The position numbers and the translations under genes are program-made. Below the pieces are notes generated by a model. The model did no database searches, was not told where the DNA came from, and saw only the letters and a program-made list of their open reading frames with translations. A stretch of 40,327 nt of DNA from CBDUUP01 sp965370435 (GTDB taxonomy: Bacteria > Chloroflexota > Anaerolineae > Anaerolineales > UBA11579), in NCBI GenBank assembly GCA_965370435.1, contig CBDUUP010000002.1, positions 1 to 40,327 on the forward strand, read 5' to 3'. Of the stretch, positions 25,609 through 33,952 are shown in pieces (within the stretch, counting starts at the first letter, position 1; every line of letters begins with the position of its first letter).

Positions 25609-25723
25609 ATCGCAACCTCCCGCAGGTTTCTCGTCAACATCTTGTTGGCGTGTGGAAGTATATGCGAGCAGTATTGTTTTGTCCGCACCAAGAACCTGCG
25701 GGAGGTTTTGGTCAATGATTGGT
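25596..25723. mobile_element. MITE-like palindromic insertion with 11-bp flanking repeats
   Basis: CAATGATTGGT occurs at 25596-25606 and again at 25713-25723. Between them lies a segment of about 106 nt with terminal inverted repeats AACCTCCCGCAGGTT (from 25614) and AACCTGCGGGAGGTT (ending 25707). Removing one repeat and the insert restores a continuous sequence in which the sulfotransferase still ends at the same codon (TGG TGA instead of TGG TAA). This is the pattern of a small non-autonomous element with a target duplication. No transposase is present. Confidence 0.6.
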
Positions 25724-25745
25724 GAGCGAGGTACGAGACGGTAAG

Positions 25746-26738
25746 ATGAAATTCATGATCGCCGGTCTGGGTTCGATTGGCCGCCGCCACCTGCGCAATT
25801 TGCTTGCGCTGGGTGAGCGGGATGTCCTGCTGTACCGCACCCACCAAAGCGCCCTGCCGGACGATGAACTGGCCGAATTCCCGGTGGAGACCGACCTGGC
25901 CGCCGCGCTGGCACAAAAGCCGGACGCCGTCATCATCTCCAACCCCACCGCCTTCCACCTGGATGTCGCCATCCCTGCGGCGGAGGTGGGCTGCCATCTC
26001 CTGCTGGAGAAACCCATCTCGCATACCCTGGATCGTGTGGATGAATTGCAGCTCGCGGTGCAGCGCGGCGGCGGGAAGGTATTGATTGGTTTCCAGTTCC
26101 GCCGCCACCCCGGCCTGCGTAAGGCCAAAGAATTGCTCACCGAGGGCGCAATTGGGCGTCCGCTTTCGGCCCGCGCCGTGTATGGAGAATACCTCCCCGG
26201 CTGGCATCCCTGGGAAGACTACCGCCAGAGCTACAGCGCCCGCAAGGACCTGGGCGGCGGTGCGGTATTGACCCTCTGCCACCCCCTGGATTATATGCGC
26301 TGGCTGCTGGGCGAAGTGGATAACTTGTGGGCTTTCACCGGCCAATTGAGCGACCTGGAAATGGAAGTCGAGGACACAGCCGAGATCGGCTTGCAGTTCG
26401 CCCAGGGGACCCTGGGAAGCGTGCGCCTGGACTTCAACCAGCGCCCCCCCGCCCACAACCTGGAAATCGTAGGGACGGAGGGGACTCTGCGATGGGATAA
26501 CGGCGACGGCGCGCTGCGGATGTACCGGGCTGAAGAGGATTCTTGGGAAACCTATCCAACTCCTCCCGGCTTTGAGCGCAATGACATGTTCCGAGCGCAG
26601 ATGGAACACTTTTTAGCTGTGGCGCGCGGTGAAGTTGAACCGGACTGCACCCTGGATGACGGAATTCGAGCTTTAGAATTGGCCCTGGCGGCGCTTCAAG
26701 CCGCGACGAGTGAGCGCTTGGTGAACCTGAGTGAATGA
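25746..26738 (+). CDS. Gfo/Idh/MocA-family oxidoreductase
   Basis: A 330-aa NAD(P)-dependent sugar dehydrogenase or reductase. It has the Rossmann motif MIAGLGSIGRRHLRNL at the N-terminus, ISNPTAFH, the signature LLLEKPISHTLD with the conserved EKP lysine, and GGGAVLTLCHPLDYMRWLLG with the catalytic His region. The C-terminal half is the beta-sheet domain of the family. A homologue, PtmF, belongs to the legionaminic-acid region of Campylobacter; homologues of PtmA and PtmB also occur here (30320, 31224). The substrate is not determined. ATG 25746 is preferred over upstream starts that lie in the repeat element. Confidence 0.85.
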   Translation: MKFMIAGLGSIGRRHLRNLLALGERDVLLYRTHQSALPDDELAEFPVETDLAAALAQKPDAVIISNPTAFHLDVAIPAAEVGCHLLLEKPISHTLDRVDELQLAVQRGGGKVLIGFQFRRHPGLRKAKELLTEGAIGRPLSARAVYGEYLPGWHPWEDYRQSYSARKDLGGGAVLTLCHPLDYMRWLLGEVDNLWAFTGQLSDLEMEVEDTAEIGLQFAQGTLGSVRLDFNQRPPAHNLEIVGTEGTLRWDNGDGALRMYRAEEDSWETYPTPPGFERNDMFRAQMEHFLAVARGEVEPDCTLDDGIRALELALAALQAATSERLVNLSE

Positions 26739-26739
26739 G

Positions 26740-27741
26740 ATGATGAACGATCTCCGTGACCGTCCGGTGTTCATTTGCGGGCATCCCAAGTCGGGGACCA
26801 GCCTGCTGCGCAACCTGCTGGACTCGCATCCTCAACTGGTCGTTTACCCTGAAGAGACCGCATTCTTCCGCCGCTACCTGCCGGAGGCCGGTGACGCCTC
26901 CCTGGAGGAGAAACTGTCCCTGGCGGAGCGGCATTTGATCCACATTTTCGAATGGAACACCCAGGAGCCGCCTTCCCACCAGGAGGGTTTCCCCGACCGG
27001 GATTATTCCGCTATTTCGTTTGAAGAAGTGGCTGCCGCGCTGAGACAGAGCGCTTCTCAAGCAGCGTTGCGCCACGCAGGCGACATCTTGAGCGCCGCCG
27101 CGCTGGCCTTTGGTCAGGTGTCTGGGCAGTTGAGGCCGGATACCCAACGCTGGGTGGAGAAGACTCCTTATAATGAAAGGTATGCGGAGAGGATATTCAC
27201 CTGGTGGCCGGAGGCGCTTTGCGTTCATCTGGTGCGCGACCCGCGGGATAACTACGTTTCCTATACCCGCAAACACCGCAGTTGGACGGCGGAGTTCTTC
27301 GCCGGGAATTGGGTGACTTCCACCCGATCAGGCCTGGCGAACCGGGAACGATTCGGGGTGGAGCGTTACTTGCTGGTTCGATACGAAGACCTGGCGCTAA
27401 CCCCAGAGGAAGTTCTGGAAAAGCTGCGGTTATTTCTAGGCATCGAGGACCATCCAACCCTGCGGACGCCCACCCGCGTGGGCGCGCCCTGGGGAGGCAA
27501 CTCGATGTTCCTGGACCGTTTCAACCAGATCAGCGCCACGCCGATTGGGCGGTGGAAAAATGATCTCCCCCTGGCGGAGGCGGCGGTGATTGAGATGATC
27601 GCCGGCGCGCCAATGCAAGCCTTAGGCTATGACCTCCAGGGCGAAACCCCATTCCAGGCGCGGCTGCGGGCCGCGCGATGGGCGCTGCGCCGAAAGATAA
27701 GCATGCTTCTTAAACAGAGGGAAAGGAATTCAGGTCAATGA
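26740..27741 (+). CDS. Sulfotransferase, Sulfotransfer_3 type
   Basis: A fourth sulfotransferase (333 aa). The PAPS loop is VFICGHPKSGTSLLRNLLDSHP (Lys17), and LVRDPRDNYVSY (from about 164) is the 3'-phosphate site. RWVEKTPYNERYAERIF is typical of this subfamily. The acceptor is unknown. The start at ATG 26740 comes right after the Gfo/Idh stop; ATG 26743 and GTG 26731 are alternatives. The next gene, a TauE-like permease, overlaps by 4 nt, and the sulfate-activating enzyme follows, forming a compact sulfation group. Confidence 0.88.
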   Translation: MMNDLRDRPVFICGHPKSGTSLLRNLLDSHPQLVVYPEETAFFRRYLPEAGDASLEEKLSLAERHLIHIFEWNTQEPPSHQEGFPDRDYSAISFEEVAAALRQSASQAALRHAGDILSAAALAFGQVSGQLRPDTQRWVEKTPYNERYAERIFTWWPEALCVHLVRDPRDNYVSYTRKHRSWTAEFFAGNWVTSTRSGLANRERFGVERYLLVRYEDLALTPEEVLEKLRLFLGIEDHPTLRTPTRVGAPWGGNSMFLDRFNQISATPIGRWKNDLPLAEAAVIEMIAGAPMQALGYDLQGETPFQARLRAARWALRRKISMLLKQRERNSGQ

Positions 27742-28502
27742 ACGCAGTCGTCGTTATTGCAGGTTTTGTTGTCGGTTTCTTGGTCGGCATGACCGGTATG
27801 GGCGGCGGCGCATTAATGACGCCCTTTCTCATCCTCTTCATGCGCATGAATCCCGTGTTAGCCGTGGGCACGGACCTGGTTTTCGCCGCCTTCACCAAGA
27901 TCGCCAGTTCGATCCAACATTCCCGGCAGGGAACCGTCCGGCTGCGCCCGGTCTTCTGGATGGCGGTGGGCAGTTTGCCGGCCTCCTGGTTGAGCGCAAG
28001 CTTCCTCTTGAGCCGCGTGGATGACGAATTCGTCGTCCAGGAAGCGCTCCCCAAGTCATTGGGAGTGATCTTATTGGTGGTCAGTGTGATCGTGTTGGCC
28101 CGTTTGATGAATTGGATAGGCCGCCGGGATGAGGCCGCTGAAACTCATCTACCGCATTGGGCGATCCTGATCGCGGTTGGGGTGGTCGGCGGGTTGCTGG
28201 TCGGGTTTACTTCGGGAGGCGGCGGCACAGTCATCATCGCCTTGCTGTTGATATTCTTCGCCATTCCCACCCCCCAATTGGTGGGGCTGGACGTAGTCCA
28301 CGGGGCGGTTCTGGCGTTATTTGCGGCGATAGCCTACGGGTTGGCCGGGCAGGTGGATTGGCCGCTGGTGGGGTGGCTGCTTTTGGGTTCGATCCCCGGC
28401 ACGCTGTTGGGGACGCGGGCGGTGACCATATTACCCCAAAAAGCGGTTCGTGGTATGATAGGCGGTCTGTTATTTTTAACCGGCCTGCGTTTGCTGTTTT
28501 AG
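27738..28502 (+). CDS. TauE/SafE-family (TSUP) membrane transporter
   Basis: A 254-aa protein of seven to eight hydrophobic segments with the family repeats: GFVVGFLVGMTGMGGGALMTP in the first half and GVVGGLLVGFTSGGGGTVII in the second. TSUP proteins move sulfite, sulfate, sulfoacetate or similar anions. Placed between a sulfotransferase and ATP sulfurylase/APS kinase, it probably supplies sulfate for PAPS or exports sulfite; direction cannot be told. Coupled to the previous gene (ATGA). Confidence 0.88.
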   Translation: MNAVVVIAGFVVGFLVGMTGMGGGALMTPFLILFMRMNPVLAVGTDLVFAAFTKIASSIQHSRQGTVRLRPVFWMAVGSLPASWLSASFLLSRVDDEFVVQEALPKSLGVILLVVSVIVLARLMNWIGRRDEAAETHLPHWAILIAVGVVGGLLVGFTSGGGGTVIIALLLIFFAIPTPQLVGLDVVHGAVLALFAAIAYGLAGQVDWPLVGWLLLGSIPGTLLGTRAVTILPQKAVRGMIGGLLFLTGLRLLF

Positions 28503-28557
28503 TATAAAAATCATTAAAAACCGGGGCTTTATCCCCCGAATACAAAGGAGTTTGACA

Positions 28558-30300
28558 ATGTCGGAAGAAATACAAAAAGAGGGTATCCTCATCGAGCCTT
28601 ACGGCGGTAAATTGGTGGACCTGATCGCGACCGGCGAGGAACGCCAGGAACTGCTTGAACAGGCCAGCCGTTTGCCGTCCATCCAGATATCCTCCCGCGC
28701 TTTGAATGACCTGGAACTACTGGCGACGGGCGGTTTCTCACCTCTGGATCGCTTCATGGGCCAGGCGGATTACGAGCGTGTTTTGGAAGAGATGCGCCTG
28801 AGCGACGGGACGCTGTTCCCCCTGCCCATCACCCTGACCATGGATGAGGAAGCGCTGCCCCAGGGTGACCGTGTGATCCTGCGCGACGTGCGCAACAACC
28901 GCATCGCGGTCATGAACATCGAAGAAACCTTCAAATGGGATCCCATGAAGGAAGCTCAACTGGCCCTCGGCTCCACCGATCCCCGCCACCCCCTGGTCTC
29001 TGAGATGATCCGCTGGGGCGATACCTGCATCTCTGGAGAGCTCAAGGTGTTGATGCTGCCCCCCTATAACGATTTCGTAGACCTGCGGCGCACACCCGCC
29101 GAGGTGCGCGCTCTGCTGGAGGAGATGGGCAACCGTGACGTGGTCGCTTTCCAGACCCGCAACCCCATGCACCGCATCCACGAGGAATTAACCAAGCGCG
29201 CCGCCGCCGCAGTGGGGGGCAGCCTGCTCATCCACCCGGTGGTGGGCATGACCAAGCCCGGCGACGTAGACCATTACACCCGCTGCCGGGTCTACCGCGC
29301 CGTAGTGGAGAATTACTATGAGGCCAAAAGCACCGTGCTGAGCCTGCTCCCCCTGGCCATGCGGATGGCCGGGCCGAAGGAAGCTCTCTGGCACGCCATC
29401 ATTCGCCGCAACCACGGGGCCACCCATTTCGTGGTGGGCCGCGACCACGCCGGGCCGGGCAAAGATGGGGCCGGGAAACCGTTCTACGGCCCTTACGAGG
29501 CCCAAGAATTGATGGCCGAGCATCAGGACGAGATCGGGGTCAAGCAGGTCCAATTCCAGGAAGTGGTCTACCTGTCCGAAGAAAACCGCTACGAGGAAAA
29601 GTCAAATGTTCCCGAAGGCGCTCCCACATCCTCCATCTCCGGCACCCAGGTGCGGGAGGAATACCTGGCCAAAGGGAAGCTGCTGCCGGAGTGGTTCACC
29701 CGCAAGGAGACCGCCAAGATCCTGACCGACAGCTACCCGCCGCGCCACAAGCAGGGCGTCTCCCTGTGGTTCACCGGTTTGAGCGGGTCGGGCAAGTCCA
29801 CCACCGCCGAGATCGTCACCTCCCTGCTGTTGGAATATGGCCGCCAGGTTACGGTGCTGGACGGCGACATCGTGCGCACCCATCTCTCCAAAGGCCTGGG
29901 CTTCACCCCCGAAGACCGGGACACCAACATCCTCCGCATCGGTTTCGTGGCCGGGGAGATCTCCCGCCACGGCGGCACGGTGATCTGCGCCGCCATCAGC
30001 CCATACCGAGCCGCTCGCAACGAATGCCGCAAGATGATCGGGGAGGAACGTTTCATCGAGGTCTTTGTGGATACGCCCTTGGATGTCTGTGAGACCCGGG
30101 ATGTGAAAGGACTCTACGCCCGTGCCCGCCGCGGCGAGATCAAAGGTTTCACCGGCATTGACGACCCCTACGAAGCGCCCCGCAACCCGGAGATCGCCCT
30201 GGATACGGTGAAATACACCGCCGAGGAGAACGCCCGCCAGATCATTGAATATATGATCGAGTGCGGCTTCTTGCTGCCGGTGAACGGCAATACGAAGTAA
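28558..30300 (+). CDS. sat-cysC: Bifunctional sulfate adenylyltransferase / APS kinase
   Basis: Makes PAPS from sulfate and two ATP. The N-terminal ATP sulfurylase (to about residue 390) has QTRNPMHRIH (199-208, the QXRN and HXXH motifs) and GRDHAGPG (294-301). The C-terminal APS kinase begins near 400 with the P-loop GLSGSGKST (407-415), LDGDIVRTHL, SPYRAARNECR and the lid GLYARARRGEIKGFTGIDDP. All key residues of both domains are present, so both halves should work. ATG 28558 follows AAAGGAG by 7 nt. It supplies the donor for the four sulfotransferases. No PAP phosphatase or APS/PAPS reductase is seen, which argues for sulfation rather than reductive assimilation. Confidence 0.95.
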   Translation: MSEEIQKEGILIEPYGGKLVDLIATGEERQELLEQASRLPSIQISSRALNDLELLATGGFSPLDRFMGQADYERVLEEMRLSDGTLFPLPITLTMDEEALPQGDRVILRDVRNNRIAVMNIEETFKWDPMKEAQLALGSTDPRHPLVSEMIRWGDTCISGELKVLMLPPYNDFVDLRRTPAEVRALLEEMGNRDVVAFQTRNPMHRIHEELTKRAAAAVGGSLLIHPVVGMTKPGDVDHYTRCRVYRAVVENYYEAKSTVLSLLPLAMRMAGPKEALWHAIIRRNHGATHFVVGRDHAGPGKDGAGKPFYGPYEAQELMAEHQDEIGVKQVQFQEVVYLSEENRYEEKSNVPEGAPTSSISGTQVREEYLAKGKLLPEWFTRKETAKILTDSYPPRHKQGVSLWFTGLSGSGKSTTAEIVTSLLLEYGRQVTVLDGDIVRTHLSKGLGFTPEDRDTNILRIGFVAGEISRHGGTVICAAISPYRAARNECRKMIGEERFIEVFVDTPLDVCETRDVKGLYARARRGEIKGFTGIDDPYEAPRNPEIALDTVKYTAEENARQIIEYMIECGFLLPVNGNTK

Positions 30301-30319
30301 ATGACAAGCTGATTGAGCG

Positions 30320-31141
30320 ATGTCCAAAATCCCTGAACTATTCGATCTGAGCGAGAGAGTCGCGGTGGTGACCGGCGGAGCCGGACTCCTGGGGGAGGAG
30401 TTTTGCCGCACGCTGGCGGAAGCTGGCGCGGCGGTCGTCATCGCCGATATTGACGCTTCGGCTGCCAAGTCTTTGGCTGATGAGATTGCCCAGGACGGAT
30501 ACGCCGCTCTGGGCGTCGAGACCGACATCACTCAGCCCGAATCGGTTCAGGCGATGGTGGAGGCGGCCCTGAAAAAATTTGGCCGTCTGGACATCCTGGT
30601 CAACAACGCAGCGCTGGACCCCAAGTTCGACCCCCAGCGCCGCGGCCAACATGTGAACGCTTTTGAAGACTATCCCCTGGAGGCCTGGAACCAGGCCCTC
30701 TCCGTCAACCTGACGGGGATGTTTCTGTGCTGCCAGGCCGCCGTACACCCCATGCTGAAGCAGGAGAGCGGCGTCATCATCAACCTCTGCTCGATCTACG
30801 GCGTGACCGGACCCGACCAGCGAATCTACCAACGCGAGGGCCAGCCCCCGCAGTACAAGCCGGTGACCTACTCGGTGACCAAAGCTGGGGTGCTGGGCCT
30901 GACCCGATATCTGGCGACTTACTACACCGGGAAGAACATCCGGGTGAACGCCCTCACGCCGGGCGGCGTCTTCAACCAGCACGACGATGAATTCGTCAAA
31001 GCCTACTCGGCCCGCGCTGTGCTGGGTCGCATGGCCCGCAAAGACGAGATGACCGGCGCCCTGCTCTTCCTGGCCTCCGAGGCCTCCTCCTACATGACCG
31101 GGGCCAACCTGGTCGTGGATGGGGGGTGGACGGCTTGGTGA
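30320..31141 (+). CDS. Short-chain dehydrogenase, PtmA-like
   Basis: Classical SDR of 273 aa with VVTGGAGLLGEEF (TGXXXGXG region), DILVNNAAL, the Ser of NLCSIYGV, the catalytic Tyr184/Lys188 of YSVTK, and a GGG-free C-terminal LVVDGGWTAW. The SIYGVTGPDQRIY segment is typical of flagellin-modification protein PtmA. Together with the following CMP-transferase and NeuB fusion it forms a set like the ptmA-ptmB-neuB group of legionaminic-acid loci. The oxidised or reduced sugar is unknown. Confidence 0.83.
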   Translation: MSKIPELFDLSERVAVVTGGAGLLGEEFCRTLAEAGAAVVIADIDASAAKSLADEIAQDGYAALGVETDITQPESVQAMVEAALKKFGRLDILVNNAALDPKFDPQRRGQHVNAFEDYPLEAWNQALSVNLTGMFLCCQAAVHPMLKQESGVIINLCSIYGVTGPDQRIYQREGQPPQYKPVTYSVTKAGVLGLTRYLATYYTGKNIRVNALTPGGVFNQHDDEFVKAYSARAVLGRMARKDEMTGALLFLASEASSYMTGANLVVDGGWTAW

Positions 31142-31150
31142 AAAATATTA

Positions 31151-31210
31151 ACCACAAAGACTCTAAGACACAAAGTTTTGTTTTTCTTCGTGTCTTTGTG
31201 TCTTCGTGGT
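31151..31210. repeat. ACCACAAAGACTCTAAGACAC palindromic element, copy 4
   Basis: Imperfect 60-bp hairpin: ACCACAAAGACTCTAAGACA on the left, TGTCTTTGTGTCTTCGTGGT on the right. It occupies the gap between the SDR and the cytidylyltransferase and ends 13 nt before the ATG. Closest to the copy at 21104. Confidence 0.8.
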
Positions 31211-31223
31211 AAAAAAAAATACA

Positions 31224-31979
31224 ATGACTGAAGTCCTCGCCTTGATCCCCGCCCGGGGCGGCTCCAAGAGCATCCCCCGGAAGAATATCCACCCCTTTGG
31301 AGAGCATCCGTTGATCGCCTACAGCATCGCGGCTGGTCTGGCCGCCGAGACGGTGAGCCGGGTGGTGGTCTCCACCGATGATGAGGAGATCGCCAAGGTG
31401 TCCCGGCGCTATGGGGCCGAAACGCCCTTCCTGCGCCCGGACGAACACGCCCAGGATGACACCCCCGACCTGCCCGTCTTCCAGCACGCGCTAGAATGGC
31501 TGGCCGAGAACGAAGGCTACCAGCCGGACATCGTGGTGCAGCTTCGCCCGACCTCTCCCTTCCGGCGGGTCTGGCACATAGACCAGGCCGTCCAACGCCT
31601 TATCGAACAGCCGGAGGCCGACGCGGTGCGCACGGTCTGCATCCCTTTCCAGAATCCTTTCAAGATGTGGACTCTCGCGCCCGATGGGTTGATGCAGCCC
31701 TTGATACAGACCGAGTTCGACGAACCCTACAACATGCCCCGCCAGACCCTGCCCGAAGTGTACTGGCAGACCGGCTACGTGGACGCGACCTGGGCAAATA
31801 CCATTCTAGAGAAAAATTCCATGACCGGCGAGCGCATCCTGCCGCTGGTCATTGACCCCGGCGACTGGGTGGACATCGATTCCCCCGACGATTGGCGATG
31901 GGCGGAACGGCTGTTGGCCGGAGGCGAGATCACCCTGGATGACCTGGGCTTCCAGGTCACGGAGGTTTCAGATGCCTGA
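31224..31979 (+). CDS. Acylneuraminate cytidylyltransferase (NeuA/PtmB-like)
   Basis: A 251-aa CMP-ulosonate synthetase. The N-terminal nucleotide loop is ALIPARGGSKSIPRKNI; VVSTDDEEIA and VQLRPTSPFR follow, and WVDIDSPDDWRWAE near the C-terminus holds metal ligands. It activates the ulosonate made by the following NeuB fusion as its CMP sugar. The GTG at 31206 lies inside the upstream palindrome, so ATG 31224 is chosen, though no strong ribosome site is visible. It overlaps the next gene by 8 nt. Confidence 0.9.
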   Translation: MTEVLALIPARGGSKSIPRKNIHPFGEHPLIAYSIAAGLAAETVSRVVVSTDDEEIAKVSRRYGAETPFLRPDEHAQDDTPDLPVFQHALEWLAENEGYQPDIVVQLRPTSPFRRVWHIDQAVQRLIEQPEADAVRTVCIPFQNPFKMWTLAPDGLMQPLIQTEFDEPYNMPRQTLPEVYWQTGYVDATWANTILEKNSMTGERILPLVIDPGDWVDIDSPDDWRWAERLLAGGEITLDDLGFQVTEVSDA

Positions 31980-33864
31980 GATCAAGATAGGCGACCGCCT
32001 GATAGGCGACGGCCATCCAACTTACATAATCGCCGAGATCGGCGTGAACCACAACGGCATTCTGCCGTTAGCCATCGAGTTGATTGACGCCGCGGTGGAC
32101 GCCGGCGCCGACGCGGTCAAATTCCAGAAGCGAAACCTGGAAAACCTGTATCCCCGGAAATACCTGGAAAATGTCAACGCCGGAGAGAAGACCCTGCGCT
32201 ACATGCTGCCTATCTTGCAAAAAGTGGAGCTTTCCGACGAGGATTACTGGCGCATCAAAGAACACTGCCAGAAGAAAGACATCACCTTCCTGTGCACACC
32301 CTGGGACAACGACAGCGCCGACTTCCTGCTCGAGTTGGGCATCCCGGCTTTCAAGGTCGCCTCCCCCGATATGATCAACCTGCCGTTGATCGAACACCTG
32401 GTGAAATTTAACAAACCCTTGATCCTCTCCACCGGCATGTCGCGGATGGAGGAGGTGGAAACCACGGTGGAATTCCTCCAGGAGCGGGGGGCCGAGTTCG
32501 CCCTGCTGCACTGCAACAGCGCCTACCCCGCCGCTTTCGAGGACATCAACCTGCGCTTCATGGAGCGCCTGCGTGAGTTCGGCGTCCCGGTGGGCTATTC
32601 CGGCCACGAGCGGGGCATCGCCGTCTCTACGGTGGCGGCCGCCATGGGCGCAACAATTGTCGAACGCCACATCACCCTGGACCGGACTATGGACGGCCCC
32701 GACCACGCCTCCAGCCTGGAGCCGGGTGGTTTCAAAAAGATGATCCGTGACATCCGGCAGACCGCCGCCGCGATGGGCGCTGGGAAGGAAAAATTCATCA
32801 GCATGGGGGAGATCCTCAACCGCGAGGTGTTGGCCAAGAGTCTGGTAGCCGCCCGAAATATTGAATCGGGAGAGAAGATCACATCCGAGATGGTGACGGT
32901 GAAAGGGCCAGGACAGGGCCTCTCCCCGCAGCATTACCTGGAACTGGTGGGCCGCACTACGGAACGCGCCATCGAAGAGGACGAACCTTTCCTGGAAGCC
33001 GACCTGGGGATTGAACTGGACCTGGACGTTGAGCACACCCTGCCCATGCAATGGGGCGTTACGGTGCGCTTCAATGACTTCAAAGATATGCTTGACCTCG
33101 ACCTGCGCATGCTGGAGTTCCACTTCACCGATAAAGACCTGGACGATCCCTATCCCGGCGGCGACTACTCCATGAAGATGGTCGTCCATGCCCCCGAATA
33201 CTGGGACAATACCCTGGTGGACCTCTGCACCACCGATGATATTCAGCGCCGCGACTCCATCGCCCTGGTGCAGAAAGCGATCAACGTGGCCCGCAGCATC
33301 GCCCCCCACTTTGAGGGCGCTCCCAAGGTCGTCATCCATCCCGGGGCCATGAGCATCGACCATCCCATCGAAGACCGCCAGACCCTGTATGACAATCTGC
33401 GGCGTTCGGTTGAGGCTTTGGATCACGAGGGTGTAGAACTGCTGCTGGAGAACCTGCCCCCCCGGCCCTGGTATTTTGGCGGCCAATGGCTGACCAACGC
33501 CTTCATGGACGCCCACGAGATCGTGGAATTCATCGAATCCACGAGCCTCACCGGGTTCTGTTTCGACACCTCCCATTCCAAACTGTACTGCAACTGGGCG
33601 CAGGTGGATTTCTACGAGCAGGTGGAAGTCGCGCTGCCCTACATCCGCCACCTGCACCTCTCCGACGCCGCCGGATTGGACGGCGAAGGGTTGCAGATCG
33701 AGGAAGGGGTGATTGATTGGGTGAAATTCTTCAAAGTATTGGGCGACTATAAGGACACCATGATCCCGGAGATATGGCGCGGCCACCAACGCCACGGCGA
33801 GGGCTTCCGCATCGCCATCCGCCGCCTCTCGGAGGCCTATTTCAAAGCTCAGGAGGGCGGATAG
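31972..33864 (+). CDS. NeuB-family synthase fused to a sugar-isomerase-like TIM barrel
   Basis: A 630-aa fusion. Residues 1 to about 280 are a NeuB barrel (IAEIGVNHNG, DAVKFQKRNLENLY, TPWDNDSADFL, STGMSRMEEV, GYSGHERG, VERHITLD), and 282-345 a SAF domain (VAARNIESGEKIT). From about 358 a second barrel begins (MQWGVTVRF) that resembles xylose-isomerase/AP-endonuclease-2-type sugar-phosphate isomerases, with KVVIHPGAM, LLLENLPP, CFDTSHSKL and HLHLSDA, whose His, Glu and Asp residues fit the metal site. The fusion suggests the isomerase half prepares or processes the sugar used by the synthase. The frame extends upstream but overlaps the cytidylyltransferase; ATG 31972 is the coupled start. Confidence 0.85.
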   Translation: MPEIKIGDRLIGDGHPTYIIAEIGVNHNGILPLAIELIDAAVDAGADAVKFQKRNLENLYPRKYLENVNAGEKTLRYMLPILQKVELSDEDYWRIKEHCQKKDITFLCTPWDNDSADFLLELGIPAFKVASPDMINLPLIEHLVKFNKPLILSTGMSRMEEVETTVEFLQERGAEFALLHCNSAYPAAFEDINLRFMERLREFGVPVGYSGHERGIAVSTVAAAMGATIVERHITLDRTMDGPDHASSLEPGGFKKMIRDIRQTAAAMGAGKEKFISMGEILNREVLAKSLVAARNIESGEKITSEMVTVKGPGQGLSPQHYLELVGRTTERAIEEDEPFLEADLGIELDLDVEHTLPMQWGVTVRFNDFKDMLDLDLRMLEFHFTDKDLDDPYPGGDYSMKMVVHAPEYWDNTLVDLCTTDDIQRRDSIALVQKAINVARSIAPHFEGAPKVVIHPGAMSIDHPIEDRQTLYDNLRRSVEALDHEGVELLLENLPPRPWYFGGQWLTNAFMDAHEIVEFIESTSLTGFCFDTSHSKLYCNWAQVDFYEQVEVALPYIRHLHLSDAAGLDGEGLQIEEGVIDWVKFFKVLGDYKDTMIPEIWRGHQRHGEGFRIAIRRLSEAYFKAQEGG

Positions 33865-33952
33865 CGTTGGGAAGAATTAACGACTCACTTTTAATTCCGG
33901 CGTGGGTAAGGGATTTTTGCCTCTTGAATTCTCGCGCTGTGAGGATGCAGTG

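Noticed and set aside
28503..28557. Attenuator or riboswitch before ATP sulfurylase/APS kinase
   Set aside because: There is only a small CGGGG/CCCCG hairpin in 55 nt, with no recognisable aptamer.
32068..33795. A 575-codon open frame on the minus strand opposite the NeuB fusion
   Set aside because: It mirrors the codon pattern of the plus-strand gene, has low-complexity His/Gly/Val-rich sequence and no family motif. Long antisense frames like this occur opposite many genes here because of the GC-rich third positions.
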